Source: Streptomyces fungicidicus (GTDB lineage Bacteria; Actinomycetota; Actinomycetes; Streptomycetales; Streptomycetaceae). Taken from it: DNA of 64,000 bases. This document shows, in pieces, positions 35,277 to 42,919 of the stretch. Positions within the stretch are counted from its first letter, which is position 1. Every line of letters starts with the position of its first letter. A program made the position numbers and the translations under genes. A model generated the notes under the pieces. It was not told the DNA's origin. It saw nothing but the letters and a program-made list of their open reading frames with translations, and did no database searches. Location of the stretch: assembly GCF_003665435.1 (NCBI RefSeq), contig NZ_CP023408.1, forward strand, positions 124,001 to 188,000. Direction: 5' to 3'.

Positions 35277-36263
35277 ATGGACAGACGCGGTTTCAACCGG
35301 CGGGTACTGCTGGGCGGCGCTGCCGTCGCGACATCGTTGTCCATCGCGCCCGAGGCCGTGAGCGCGGCCAGACCGGCGAAGACCGCGCCCGCCGGCGGCG
35401 AGGTGCGGCGCGTCAAGATGTACGCCGAGCGGCTCGACGGCGGACGGATGGGCTACGGATTCGAGAAGGGCAAGGCGTCCGTCCCCGGCCCGCTGATCGA
35501 GCTCAACGAGGGGGACACGCTGCACATCGAGCTCGAGAACACCATGGACGTGCCCGCGAGCCTGCACGTCCACGGCCTGGACTACGAGATCTCCAGCGAC
35601 GGCACCAAGCAGAACAACAGCCACGTCGAGCCCGGCGCCACCCGCACCTACACCTGGCGCACCCACAAGCCCGGCAGACGGTCCGACGGCACCTGGCGGG
35701 CGGGCAGCGCGGGCTACTGGCACTACCACGACCACGTCGTGGGCACCGTGCACGGCACCGGCGGCATCCGCAACGGGCTGTACGGGCCGGTCGTCGTGCG
35801 CCGCAAGGACGACGTACTGCCCGACGCGACCCACACCATCGTCTTCAACGACATGTCGATCAACAACAGGCCCGCGCACACCGGTCCCGACTTCGAGGCC
35901 ACCGTGGGCGACCGCGTCGAGATCGTCATGATCACGCACGGCGAGTACTACCACACCTTCCACATGCACGGTCACCGCTGGGCCGACAACCGCACCGGCA
36001 TGCTCACCGGCCCCGACGACCCCAGCCAGGTCATCGACAACAAGATCTGCGGTCCGGCCGACTCCTTCGGCTTCCAGATCATCGCGGGCGAGGGGGTCGG
36101 GGCGGGTGCCTGGATGTACCACTGCCACGTCCAGAGCCACTCCGACATGGGCATGGTGGGCCTGTTCCTGGTCAAGAAGCCGGACGGCACGATCCCGGGC
36201 TACGACCCGCACGAGCACGCCCACGGGGCGGCGGCAAAGGAGGGCCAGGAGCACGCGCACTGA
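35277..36263 (+). CDS. Small two-domain laccase (SLAC/EpoA type), Tat-exported
   Basis: This multicopper oxidase takes electrons from phenols or other donors and reduces oxygen to water. The 328-residue protein starts with a Tat signal (DRRGFNRRVLLGGAAVA). Its copper motifs are LHVHG (near 98), YWHYHDH (near 148), HTFHMHGHRW (near 225) and MYHCHVQSHSDMGM (near 281), the two-domain pattern that works as a trimer. The C-terminus is His-rich. ATG 35277 has GTGGGGAG 6 bases upstream. The divergent secreted cupredoxin gene set suggests an electron donor. A 103-base copy of part of this gene occurs inverted at 37410-37512. Confidence 0.93.
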   Translation: MDRRGFNRRVLLGGAAVATSLSIAPEAVSAARPAKTAPAGGEVRRVKMYAERLDGGRMGYGFEKGKASVPGPLIELNEGDTLHIELENTMDVPASLHVHGLDYEISSDGTKQNNSHVEPGATRTYTWRTHKPGRRSDGTWRAGSAGYWHYHDHVVGTVHGTGGIRNGLYGPVVVRRKDDVLPDATHTIVFNDMSINNRPAHTGPDFEATVGDRVEIVMITHGEYYHTFHMHGHRWADNRTGMLTGPDDPSQVIDNKICGPADSFGFQIIAGEGVGAGAWMYHCHVQSHSDMGMVGLFLVKKPDGTIPGYDPHEHAHGAAAKEGQEHAH

Positions 36264-36348
36264 CGCGCCGGAGGTGATCCGGGAGCGCCCTCGCCCGCCG
36301 GCGGCCCGGGGCTATCCTTGCCCGCAACCGCAGGTGAGGAGCCCCGAA

Positions 36349-37377
36349 GTGACCGAGACAGCGCCGCGTCCCACGCTGGAGGCCGTGGCCGCGCGGGCCG
36401 GGGTCTCCCGGGCCACGGTCTCCCGCGTGGTCAACGGCTCCGAGGGGGTGCGCGAACGCCTGGCGGAGCGGGTCCGGCGGGCGGTGGAGGAACTGGGGTA
36501 CGTGCCGAACCAGGCCGCGCGCAGCCTGGTGACGAGGCGGCACGACGCCGTCGCCGTCATCGTGGCCGAGCCGGAGACGCGGGTCTTCGCGGACCCCTTC
36601 TTCGCCCGGCAGCTGCGCGGCATCAGCAAGGAGCTGACCGCCCACGACAACCAGCTCGTCCTGCTGCTCACCGAGGACCGCGACGACCACGAGCGGGTCG
36701 GCCGCTATCTGGCCGGCGGGCACGTCGACGGCGCCCTGGTGTTCTCCCTCCACATCGACGACCCGCTGCCCGGACTGATCCAGCGGGCCGGACTGCCGAC
36801 GGTGTTCGGCGGGCGGCCCGACTGGAGCGGCGGCCGGGGCGACGTCGTCTACGTCGACAGCGACAACCGGGGCGGCGCCCGTGACGCCGTGCGCCATCTG
36901 CTCGGCCTGGGCCGCAGCCGCGTCGCGCACATCACCGGAGCCCTGGACCAGACCTCGGCGGTGGACCGGCTGGACGGTTACCGGGACGTCATGGCCGGCG
37001 CCGATCCCCGGCTGGTCGTGGAGGGCGACTTCACCGCCGCGAGCGGCGAGCGGGCGATGCGGGAACTCCTCGGCCGCTGCCCCGGCCTCGACGCGGTGTT
37101 CGCCGCCAACGACCTCACGGCGGCGGGCGCCCTGCGTGTGCTGCGCGAACACGGGCGGCGGGTGCCGGAGGACGTGGCCGTCGTCGGCTTCGACGACATG
37201 CTGCCGATCGCCGAGCAGACCGAACCGCCGCTCACCACCGTCCGGCAGGACATAGAGGAGATGGGCCGCCTGATGGCCCGCCTCCTGCTGCGCGAGCTGG
37301 ACCGCACCACCGGCACGGACGGCCCCCCGTCCGGCGTCGTCCTCCCGACCACCCTCGTCCGCCGCGCCTCCGCCTGA
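36349..37377 (+). CDS. LacI-family transcriptional regulator
   Basis: The 342-residue protein has the LacI HTH at its start (TLEAVAARAGVSRATVSRVVNGSEGVRERLAERVRRAVEELGYVPN-type, residues 8-55) and a periplasmic-binding-protein fold for a sugar effector (VDGALVFSLH, VYVDSDNRGGARDAVRHLLGLG, AVFAANDLTAAGALRVL, VPEDVAVVGFDDM). GTG 36349 follows GGTGAGGA by 8 bases. It lies 85 bases after the laccase gene and would fit control of a sugar-linked gene set, possibly the divergent ThuA/DUF1080 operon. Target not shown. Confidence 0.88.
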   Translation: MTETAPRPTLEAVAARAGVSRATVSRVVNGSEGVRERLAERVRRAVEELGYVPNQAARSLVTRRHDAVAVIVAEPETRVFADPFFARQLRGISKELTAHDNQLVLLLTEDRDDHERVGRYLAGGHVDGALVFSLHIDDPLPGLIQRAGLPTVFGGRPDWSGGRGDVVYVDSDNRGGARDAVRHLLGLGRSRVAHITGALDQTSAVDRLDGYRDVMAGADPRLVVEGDFTAASGERAMRELLGRCPGLDAVFAANDLTAAGALRVLREHGRRVPEDVAVVGFDDMLPIAEQTEPPLTTVRQDIEEMGRLMARLLLRELDRTTGTDGPPSGVVLPTTLVRRASA

Positions 37378-37409
37378 CGCCGGCCCCTCGCCGGATCCGG
37401 CGGGAGGGG

Positions 37410-37512
37410 GTGCCGTGCACGGTGCCCACGACGTGGTCGCGACAGCCGGTAGCCCGCGCCGCCCGCCCGCCAGGTGCCGTCGGACCGTCTGCCGGGCTTG
37501 TGGGTGCGCCAG
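37410..37512 (-). repeat. Inverted partial copy of the laccase gene
   Basis: Read on the minus strand, 37512 to 37410 matches laccase bases 35654-35758. The first 52 bases are identical, then one A-to-G change, 11 identical bases, a short divergent patch with a net 2-base loss at the HYHDH codons, and 30 identical bases to the end. Similarity stops sharply on both sides. The piece encodes no complete protein and lies in the gap between the LacI and VOC genes. It is probably a duplicated fragment in inverted orientation, about 1.65 kb from its source; an assembly error cannot be excluded. Confidence 0.85.
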
Positions 37513-37636
37513 TCCGTGGTGCCCTGGCGGTGCGGGCGGGTTCGCTGTGCGGCCGTCCGGGTGCAGGGACGGTGAACGCCGGCGGGCGGTGGAAGACTCG
37601 GCAGAGCAGGCGACGGGACCTCTCGGAGGAGGCACG

Positions 37637-38431
37637 ATGCTCACCACCCGCTTCGTCGACGGCGCACCGGACTGGATCGACGTCGGCACGTCCGACATCG
37701 ACGGCACCGCGTCCTTCTACGGCGGCCTGTTCGGCTGGGAGTTCGGCCCGGCGGGCCCCGACGCCGGAGGCTACGGCTTCTTCCGGCTGGCCGGCCGGAT
37801 CGTCGCCGGCGGCATGCGGACCACCCCGGAGCAGGGCCCGCCCGCCTGGACCGTCTACTTCCAGAGCTCCGACGCGGACGCCACGGCGCAGTCCGTACGG
37901 CAGGCCCGGGGCAGCGTGGTCGTGCCGCCCGTGGACGTGCGGGAGCTGGGCCGGACGGCCCTGCTCGCCGACCACGCGGGCGTCCCCTTCGGCATCTGGG
38001 AGCCGGCGCTGCTCAAGGGCATCGAGGTGGCTGGCGAGGCGGGTGCGCTGTGCTGGGCCGAGCTCCACACCCCGGACATCGCCCGCGCCGCCGCGTTCTA
38101 CCGCGCGGCCCTCGGCTGGGAGACCTCCGCGGTGACCTTCCCCGGCGGCGTCTACACCTCCGTCAACCCCGCCGGGACGGGCGAGGACGCCATGTTCGGC
38201 GGGCTGGTGTCGCCGGCCGACGACCCCACCGAGGCGGAGTCCGGCCGTCCGCACTGGCTGCCCTACTTCGCCGTGGGCGACACGGACGCCGTCGTCGCCC
38301 GGGCCGTCGAACTGGGCGGCAGGGTGCGGCTGCCCGCCACCTCCCTCGCCGGCGTGGGCCGGCTGGCCCGCCTGGAGGACCCCTACGGCGCACGGTTCGC
38401 CGTCCTCAGGGGCGACCCGCGCCAGACCTGA
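37637..38431 (+). CDS. Two-domain VOC-family (glyoxalase/bleomycin-resistance fold) protein
   Basis: The 264-residue protein has two vicinal-oxygen-chelate domains (about 10-125 and 135-262), each with a DWIDVGTSDIDGTASFYGGLFGWEF- or WAELHTPDIARAAAFYRAALGWE-type start. Such proteins are common in Streptomyces; substrates range from methylglyoxal conjugates to antibiotics and are usually unknown. ATG 37637 follows GGAGGA. Substrate and role unknown. Confidence 0.82.
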   Translation: MLTTRFVDGAPDWIDVGTSDIDGTASFYGGLFGWEFGPAGPDAGGYGFFRLAGRIVAGGMRTTPEQGPPAWTVYFQSSDADATAQSVRQARGSVVVPPVDVRELGRTALLADHAGVPFGIWEPALLKGIEVAGEAGALCWAELHTPDIARAAAFYRAALGWETSAVTFPGGVYTSVNPAGTGEDAMFGGLVSPADDPTEAESGRPHWLPYFAVGDTDAVVARAVELGGRVRLPATSLAGVGRLARLEDPYGARFAVLRGDPRQT

Positions 38432-38560
38432 CACCCCGGCGCGCCGCCGTGCGCGGCGGAACCCGCGGCGTCATCATCGTGCGGTCGCCGGGGCCCGGAG
38501 GACGCCTTCGTTGAGCCGGCGTTGATCGAACGTTTTTCGCCGCACGGCACGCTTCCGGGC

Positions 38561-38806
38561 ATGCAGACCGACACGATCCCGTTGCCCGACCTCACCTGGC
38601 AGGAGGAGGCGCTGTGCGCGCAGACCGGTGGAGACTTCTTCTTCCCCGAGCCCGGTAGCTCGGTCCGCGAGGCCAAGCGGATCTGCGGCCTCTGCCCGAT
38701 CCGCGCAGCCTGCCTCGACTACGCCATGAACAACGACATGCGCTTCGGCGTCTGGGGCGGCATGTCGGAGAAGGAACGCCTGCAGCTGCGCCGCACGGCA
38801 CGGTAG
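38561..38806 (+). CDS. WhiB-like (Wbl) iron-sulfur regulatory protein
   Basis: The 81-residue protein has the four cysteines that bind a [4Fe-4S] cluster (Cys19, Cys42, Cys45, Cys51; RICGLCPIRAACLDYA) and the Wbl turn GVWGG (63-67), then a basic tail. Wbl proteins act with the principal sigma factor in development and redox response. Its place after the laccase region fits wblH of S. coelicolor by memory of gene order, but I do not assign the name. ATG 38561 begins MQTDTIPLPDLTWQEEAL; the upstream in-frame ATG at 38522 is less likely. The short upstream region has no clear operator. Confidence 0.9.
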   Translation: MQTDTIPLPDLTWQEEALCAQTGGDFFFPEPGSSVREAKRICGLCPIRAACLDYAMNNDMRFGVWGGMSEKERLQLRRTAR

Positions 38807-38836
38807 TTCCGCCGGCCGGGGAGCCCGGAAACGCCG

Positions 38837-38884
38837 GGGGCGGGGCGGTGGGACACGCACCGGCGTGTCCCACCGCCCCGCCCC
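38837..38884. terminator. Perfect 22-bp hairpin terminator between wbl and desaturase
   Basis: Bases 38837-38858 pair perfectly with 38863-38884 across a 4-base loop (ACCG). It lies between two convergent genes and can stop transcription from both sides. Confidence 0.85.
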
Positions 38885-38900
38885 GGGGCGAAGCGGTTCC

Positions 38901-39875
38901 TCAGTGGCCGGCGCGGGCCGCCATCCGCGCCTTGCGCGCCGCCAGCTTCTCGTCGAACTTCGCGGCCTCCGCGTCCAGACCGCCCATGAACAGGCCCAGT
39001 TCCTCCTGGGCCTTGAGACCCTCGGGGCCCAGCCCGTCGATCTCCATGATCTTCAGGAAGCGGAGCACCGGCTGGAGCACGTCGTCGTGGTGGATGCGCA
39101 GGTTGTACACCTCGCCGATCGCCATCTGCGCCGCCGCCCGCTCGAAGCCCGGGATGCCGTGTCCGGGCATCCGGAAGTCCACGACGACGTCGCGGACCGC
39201 CTGCATGGTCAGGTCGGGCGCGATCTCGAAGGCCGCCTTGAGTAGGTTGCGGTAGAACACCATGTGCAGGTTCTCGTCGGTCGCGATGCGCGACAGCATC
39301 CGGTCGCAGACCGGGTCACCGGACTGGTGGCCGGTGTTGCGGTGGGAGATGCGGGTGGCCAGCTCCTGGAAGGCGACGTAGGCGACCGAGTGGAGCATCG
39401 AGTGCCGGTTGTCCGACTCGAAGCCCTCGCTCATGTGGGCCATGCGGAACTGCTCCAGCTTGTCCGGGTCCACCGCCCGGGAGGCGAGCAGATAGTCCCG
39501 CATCACGATGCCGTGCCGGCCCTCCTCGGCCGTCCAGCGGTGCACCCAGGTGCCCCAGGCGCCGTCACGGCCGAACAGCGTGGCGATCTCGTGGTGGTAG
39601 CTGGGGAGGTTGTCCTCGGTCAGCAGGTTCACCACCAGCGCGATCCGGCCCACCTCGGTGACCTTGGACTGCTCCTTGCCCCAGGCCTCGCCGTCCTCGA
39701 AGAAGCCGGGGAAGTTGCGGGCGTCGCTGAACGGGACGTACTCGTGGGGCATCCAGTCCTTGGCGACCTGCAGATGCCGGTTGAGCTCCGTCTCGACCAC
39801 TTCCTCCAGCGCGTACAGCAGCCGGGCGTCGGTCCAGACGGAAGGGCTGCCGAGATGGGGAGAGGTGATCGACAC
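38901..39875 (-). CDS. Acyl-ACP desaturase (DesA family, di-iron)
   Basis: This soluble enzyme introduces a double bond into acyl-ACP, which lets Streptomyces adjust membrane fluidity. The 324-residue protein is all-helical and has two di-iron motifs, TAEEGRHGIVMRDY (ExxH, near 118) and IATDENLHMVFYRN (ExxH, near 200), with LLTEDNLPSYHHEI before them. GTG 39875 is the start. Upstream lies a dense array of AACCTACGG-type repeats, so it is regulated, probably by a TetR-type repressor encoded elsewhere. Confidence 0.9.
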   Translation of the reverse strand: MSITSPHLGSPSVWTDARLLYALEEVVETELNRHLQVAKDWMPHEYVPFSDARNFPGFFEDGEAWGKEQSKVTEVGRIALVVNLLTEDNLPSYHHEIATLFGRDGAWGTWVHRWTAEEGRHGIVMRDYLLASRAVDPDKLEQFRMAHMSEGFESDNRHSMLHSVAYVAFQELATRISHRNTGHQSGDPVCDRMLSRIATDENLHMVFYRNLLKAAFEIAPDLTMQAVRDVVVDFRMPGHGIPGFERAAAQMAIGEVYNLRIHHDDVLQPVLRFLKIMEIDGLGPEGLKAQEELGLFMGGLDAEAAKFDEKLAARKARMAARAGH

Positions 39876-39928
39876 GGGTGACTCCAGGGGACGGTGACAT
39901 GGGGCAGCTCCCGGCGAGCGGGCCGGGA

Positions 39929-39978
39929 AACCTACGGAATCGTAGGCTACGAACCCGTAGGTTACGTAGCCGTAGGTT
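39929..39978 (-). promoter_or_regulatory. Repeat operator array upstream of the desaturase gene
   Basis: Four copies of one 9-base half-site occur in 50 bases: AACCTACGG (39929-39937), its near-inverse TCGTAGGCT (39940-39948), and CCGTAGGTT twice (39955-39963 and 39970-39978, spaced 15). CCTACG-GAAT-CGTAGG (39931-39946) is a perfect dyad. The array ends 54 bases upstream of the start and should bind a dimeric repressor cooperatively. The rest of the 393-base gap to the ABC-F gene shows nothing but that gene's terminator. Confidence 0.75.
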
Positions 39979-40240
39979 AAGGGTGTCGTAAAGGCCCCTG
40001 ATCAGCGGGGTTCCCATGGCGAGCCGTACCGGTCCGGAGGCGTGCCGAACCGCAGGTCACTACACCGTCCGGGTGACGGCCCCTCCCTCAGGCATACAGC
40101 TCCCGCAGGCGCACCGAGAGGCACGTCACACAGCCCGCCGGCTTCTCGAACTCCCCGATGTCCGCCGGGACCGGCTCTTAGCCGGGTGGAGTGGCCGGAT
40201 GCTTCCGGGTGCCGGCCCCGCCATCATGCAGGGCGGGATC

Positions 40241-40267
40241 GGGCCCCGGCCACCCCCCCCGGGGCCC
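40241..40267 (-). terminator. Terminator of the ABC-F gene
   Basis: GGGCCCCGG (40241-40249) pairs with CCGGGGCCC (40259-40267) across a C-rich loop, directly after the ABC-F stop. Confidence 0.6.
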
Positions 40268-40268
40268 G

Positions 40269-41891
40269 CTAGGCCCCCTCGACGGCCTCCTGCGCGGTCT
40301 CCCTCAGCTCTCCCTCCTCCATCAGCAGCCACCGGGTGATGCCCAGGGACTCCAGGAACGGCAGATCGTGACTGGCCACGATCAGCGCTCCCTCGTACGA
40401 CTCCAGAGCCGTGGTGAGCTGCCGGACGCTCGCCATGTCGAGGTTGTTGGTCGGCTCGTCCAGCATCAGCAGCTGCGGCGCGGGCTCCGCCAGCATCAGC
40501 GCCGCCAGCGTGGCCCGGAAGCGCTCGCCCCCGGAGAGCGTCGCCGCCTTCTGGTCGGCCCGGGCGCCCCGGAACAGGAAGCGGGCCAGCCGGGCCCGGA
40601 CCCGGTTGTTGGTGGCGCCCGGCGCGAACCGGGCCACGTTCTCCGCGACGGACAGCTCGCCGTCGAGGACGTCCAGCCGCTGCGGCAGGAACCGCAGCGG
40701 GACATGCGCCGTCGCCCCGCCCGACACCGGTTCCAGCTCACCGGCGATCGTGCGCAGCAGCGTCGTCTTGCCCGCGCCGTTGCGGCCGATCAGCGCGACC
40801 CGCTCGGGGCCGCGCAGGTCGAAGCCTCCCTTCACCCGTGCGCCGTAGGCCAGTTCCAGGTCCATGAGGGTGAGGACGTCACGGCCCGGCGGTACGGCCG
40901 TGTACGGCAGGTCGACGCGGATCTCGTCGTCGTCCCGTACCGCCTCCACCGCGTCGTCGAGGCGCCCCCTGGCCTCGGCGAGCCGCTCCTCGTGCATGAT
41001 CCGGTGCTTGCCCGCGGACTCCTGCGCCGCGCGCTTGCGCGCCCCCATGACGATCTTCGGCTCGCGCTTCTGCTCGAACATCTTCTGTCCGTACCGCTTG
41101 CGGCGGGCCAGCTTGACCTGTGCGTCGGCCAGTTCGCGCTTCTGCTTGCGGAAGTCCGCCTCGGCGACGCGCACCATCCGCTCGGCGGCCTCCTGTTCGA
41201 CGGCCAGGGCCTCCTCGTACGCCGAGAAGTTGCCGCCGTACCAGGTGACCTCCCCCGAGCGGAGATCCGCGATCTGGTCGACCAGCTCCAGCAGTTCACG
41301 GTCGTGGCTGACCACGACCATGACGCCCGGCCAGTTCTCGACGGCGGTGTACAGCCGTCTGCGGGCGTACAGATCGAGGTTGTTGGTGGGTTCGTCGAGC
41401 AGCAGCACGTCCGGACGGCGCAGCAGCAGCGCCGCCAGCCGCAGCAGCACCGACTCGCCGCCCGACACCTCGCCGACGGTGCGGTCGAGACCGATGTGCC
41501 CCAGGCCGAGTTCGCCGAGCGTGGCCAGGGCGCGCTCCTCGACGTCCCAGTCGTCGCCGACGGTCTCGAAGTGCTCCTCGGCCACGTCGCCCGACTCGAT
41601 GGCGTGCAGCGCGGCCCGGCGGGCGGCGATGCCGAGCGCCTCGTCGACCCTCAGCGCGGTGTCGAGCGTGACGTTCTGCGGCAGGTGGCCCACCTCGCCG
41701 GCGACCCGGACGGAGCCGTCGGCCGGCCGGAGCGCACCGGCGATCAGCTTCAACAAGGTCGATTTTCCTGACCCGTTGACGCCGACGAGCCCGGTGCGGC
41801 CGGGGCCGAAGGCGACGTCGAGGCCCTCGAAGACGGCGGTGCCGTCGGGCCAGGTGAAGGCCAGGGACGTACAGGTGATGGATGGTGTCAT
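40269..41891 (-). CDS. ABC-F ATPase (ribosome-associated, possible antibiotic-resistance type)
   Basis: This 540-residue protein has two ATPase domains and no membrane helices: Walker A GVNGSGKSTLLKL and GRNGAGKTTLLRT, signatures VSGGESVLLRLA and LSGGERFRATLA, Walker B VLLLDEPTNNLD and LLMLDEPTNNLD. The linker (about 225-300) is rich in Lys, Arg and Glu (FRKQKRELADAQVKLARRKRYGQKMFEQKREPK), as in ABC-F proteins that enter the ribosomal E site. It differs from the second ABC-F in this window. ATG 41891 follows GGAGACCCGT. The long structured leader suggests inducible expression. Confidence 0.85.
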   Translation of the reverse strand: MTPSITCTSLAFTWPDGTAVFEGLDVAFGPGRTGLVGVNGSGKSTLLKLIAGALRPADGSVRVAGEVGHLPQNVTLDTALRVDEALGIAARRAALHAIESGDVAEEHFETVGDDWDVEERALATLGELGLGHIGLDRTVGEVSGGESVLLRLAALLLRRPDVLLLDEPTNNLDLYARRRLYTAVENWPGVMVVVSHDRELLELVDQIADLRSGEVTWYGGNFSAYEEALAVEQEAAERMVRVAEADFRKQKRELADAQVKLARRKRYGQKMFEQKREPKIVMGARKRAAQESAGKHRIMHEERLAEARGRLDDAVEAVRDDDEIRVDLPYTAVPPGRDVLTLMDLELAYGARVKGGFDLRGPERVALIGRNGAGKTTLLRTIAGELEPVSGGATAHVPLRFLPQRLDVLDGELSVAENVARFAPGATNNRVRARLARFLFRGARADQKAATLSGGERFRATLAALMLAEPAPQLLMLDEPTNNLDMASVRQLTTALESYEGALIVASHDLPFLESLGITRWLLMEEGELRETAQEAVEGA

Positions 41892-42203
41892 ACGGGTCTC
41901 CGCGGTTGCTCGGGGCGATCAGGGGCACACGCGTATCGAGACACCGCGGGACGAGACCGGCAGTCGGAGGGAAGGCCCGGGCATGAGAAAAGCCCTGTTC
42001 CGCAGGGACCACGAGGACGGCTCGAACGCCGAGGTCGCACGCGACGTACACACCCGTACGGTGTGACGCGGTGTCTCAGAACCTCAGACGAGCAACGTCC
42101 TTCTCCCATCGACGGCAACAGAACCGCTGCACACGTTAGGAGTGCCCCGGAAGGGCTGTCAACGGCTTTTCGGAGCACGACGTCACGGTCCCGAGGAGGC
42201 CCC
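41892..42203. other. Divergent leader region between ABC-F and GPP34 genes
   Basis: This 312-base gap holds both promoters. On the ABC-F strand there is a short hairpin CACACC-CGTAC-GGTGTG (42049-42065), a GGGC...GCCC hairpin near 41979-41995, and small ORFs, one starting at ATG 41984 (21 codons) and one from ATG 42109 whose stop overlaps the ABC-F start as ATGA. None has a clear ribosome site, but the pattern could support translation-dependent attenuation. Confidence 0.35.
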
Positions 42204-42854
42204 GTGCCCAACGGTCCGCTCTCGCTCCCGGCCCGCCTCTGCCTGCTGGCCTGGGACACCAACCGGGGTGAGGCGGCGCCGCCGCTGGTGCGCGCCGGCG
42301 CCCTCGCCGAGCTCGCGCAGCGCGGTCTGCTGATCGACGACGACGGCGTCGCCACACCGGTCGACCTGGACTCCCGTACCGGCGACGCCGCCCTCGACGG
42401 GCTCCTGGAGCTGGTCAGCGAGTCCCGCCCGCACCACTGGCGCACCTGGGTGACGCTACGGGCCCGCCACACCTATGACGCGGTCCGGGAGCAGCTGGTG
42501 GCCGAGGGGGTGCTGCGCGCCGAGAAGCACCGGATCCTCGGGGTCTTCCCGTCGGTGGAGTACGTGCCGGCCGACGCGGGCCGGGTACGGGCCCTGCGCC
42601 GGCAGGTGCGCGGGATCCTGGAGGGGCCGGTGCCGCCCGAGGACGTCCCCGAGCGGGACGCGGCCGTCGTCGCCCTCGGGGCGGCGGCCGGTCTGAAGGC
42701 CCTCCTCCCGGGCGGCGCGGGCCCCGCGTGGGAGCACCGCGTCGAGTGCCTGGCCGCCCGCGCGGCGGCACCCCCGACGGCCGGGATCATCCGCGAACTC
42801 CGCACCGCCCTGACCACCGCCGCACAGACGCCACCCCTCCCCGCCGGCGCCTGA
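42204..42854 (+). CDS. GPP34/GOLPH3-like phosphoinositide-binding-fold protein
   Basis: The 216-residue protein has the GPP34 pattern: LPARLCLLAWDTNRGEAAPPLVRAGALAELAQRGLL at the start, then helical repeats with VREQLVAEGVLRAEKHRILGVFPSVEY. In eukaryotes GOLPH3 binds PI4P in the Golgi; the Streptomyces members are common but uncharacterised, so the role is unknown. GTG 42204 follows GAGGAGG by 4 bases. Confidence 0.8.
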   Translation: MPNGPLSLPARLCLLAWDTNRGEAAPPLVRAGALAELAQRGLLIDDDGVATPVDLDSRTGDAALDGLLELVSESRPHHWRTWVTLRARHTYDAVREQLVAEGVLRAEKHRILGVFPSVEYVPADAGRVRALRRQVRGILEGPVPPEDVPERDAAVVALGAAAGLKALLPGGAGPAWEHRVECLAARAAAPPTAGIIRELRTALTTAAQTPPLPAGA

Positions 42855-42919
42855 AGCCCCGGGAGGATCAGGTCGGACACTCGCCGGCGGACGCCGCCGT
42901 CCGCTGATGGAGTGCGGGC

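Noticed and set aside
35277..36263. Laccase gene as part of a copper-resistance operon
   Set aside because: No copper pump, chaperone or CsoR/CopY regulator is next to it.
41888..42109. 74-codon ORF from ATG 42109 overlapping the ABC-F start
   Set aside because: No ribosome site and a Cys/Arg-rich composition; kept only as part of a leader hypothesis.
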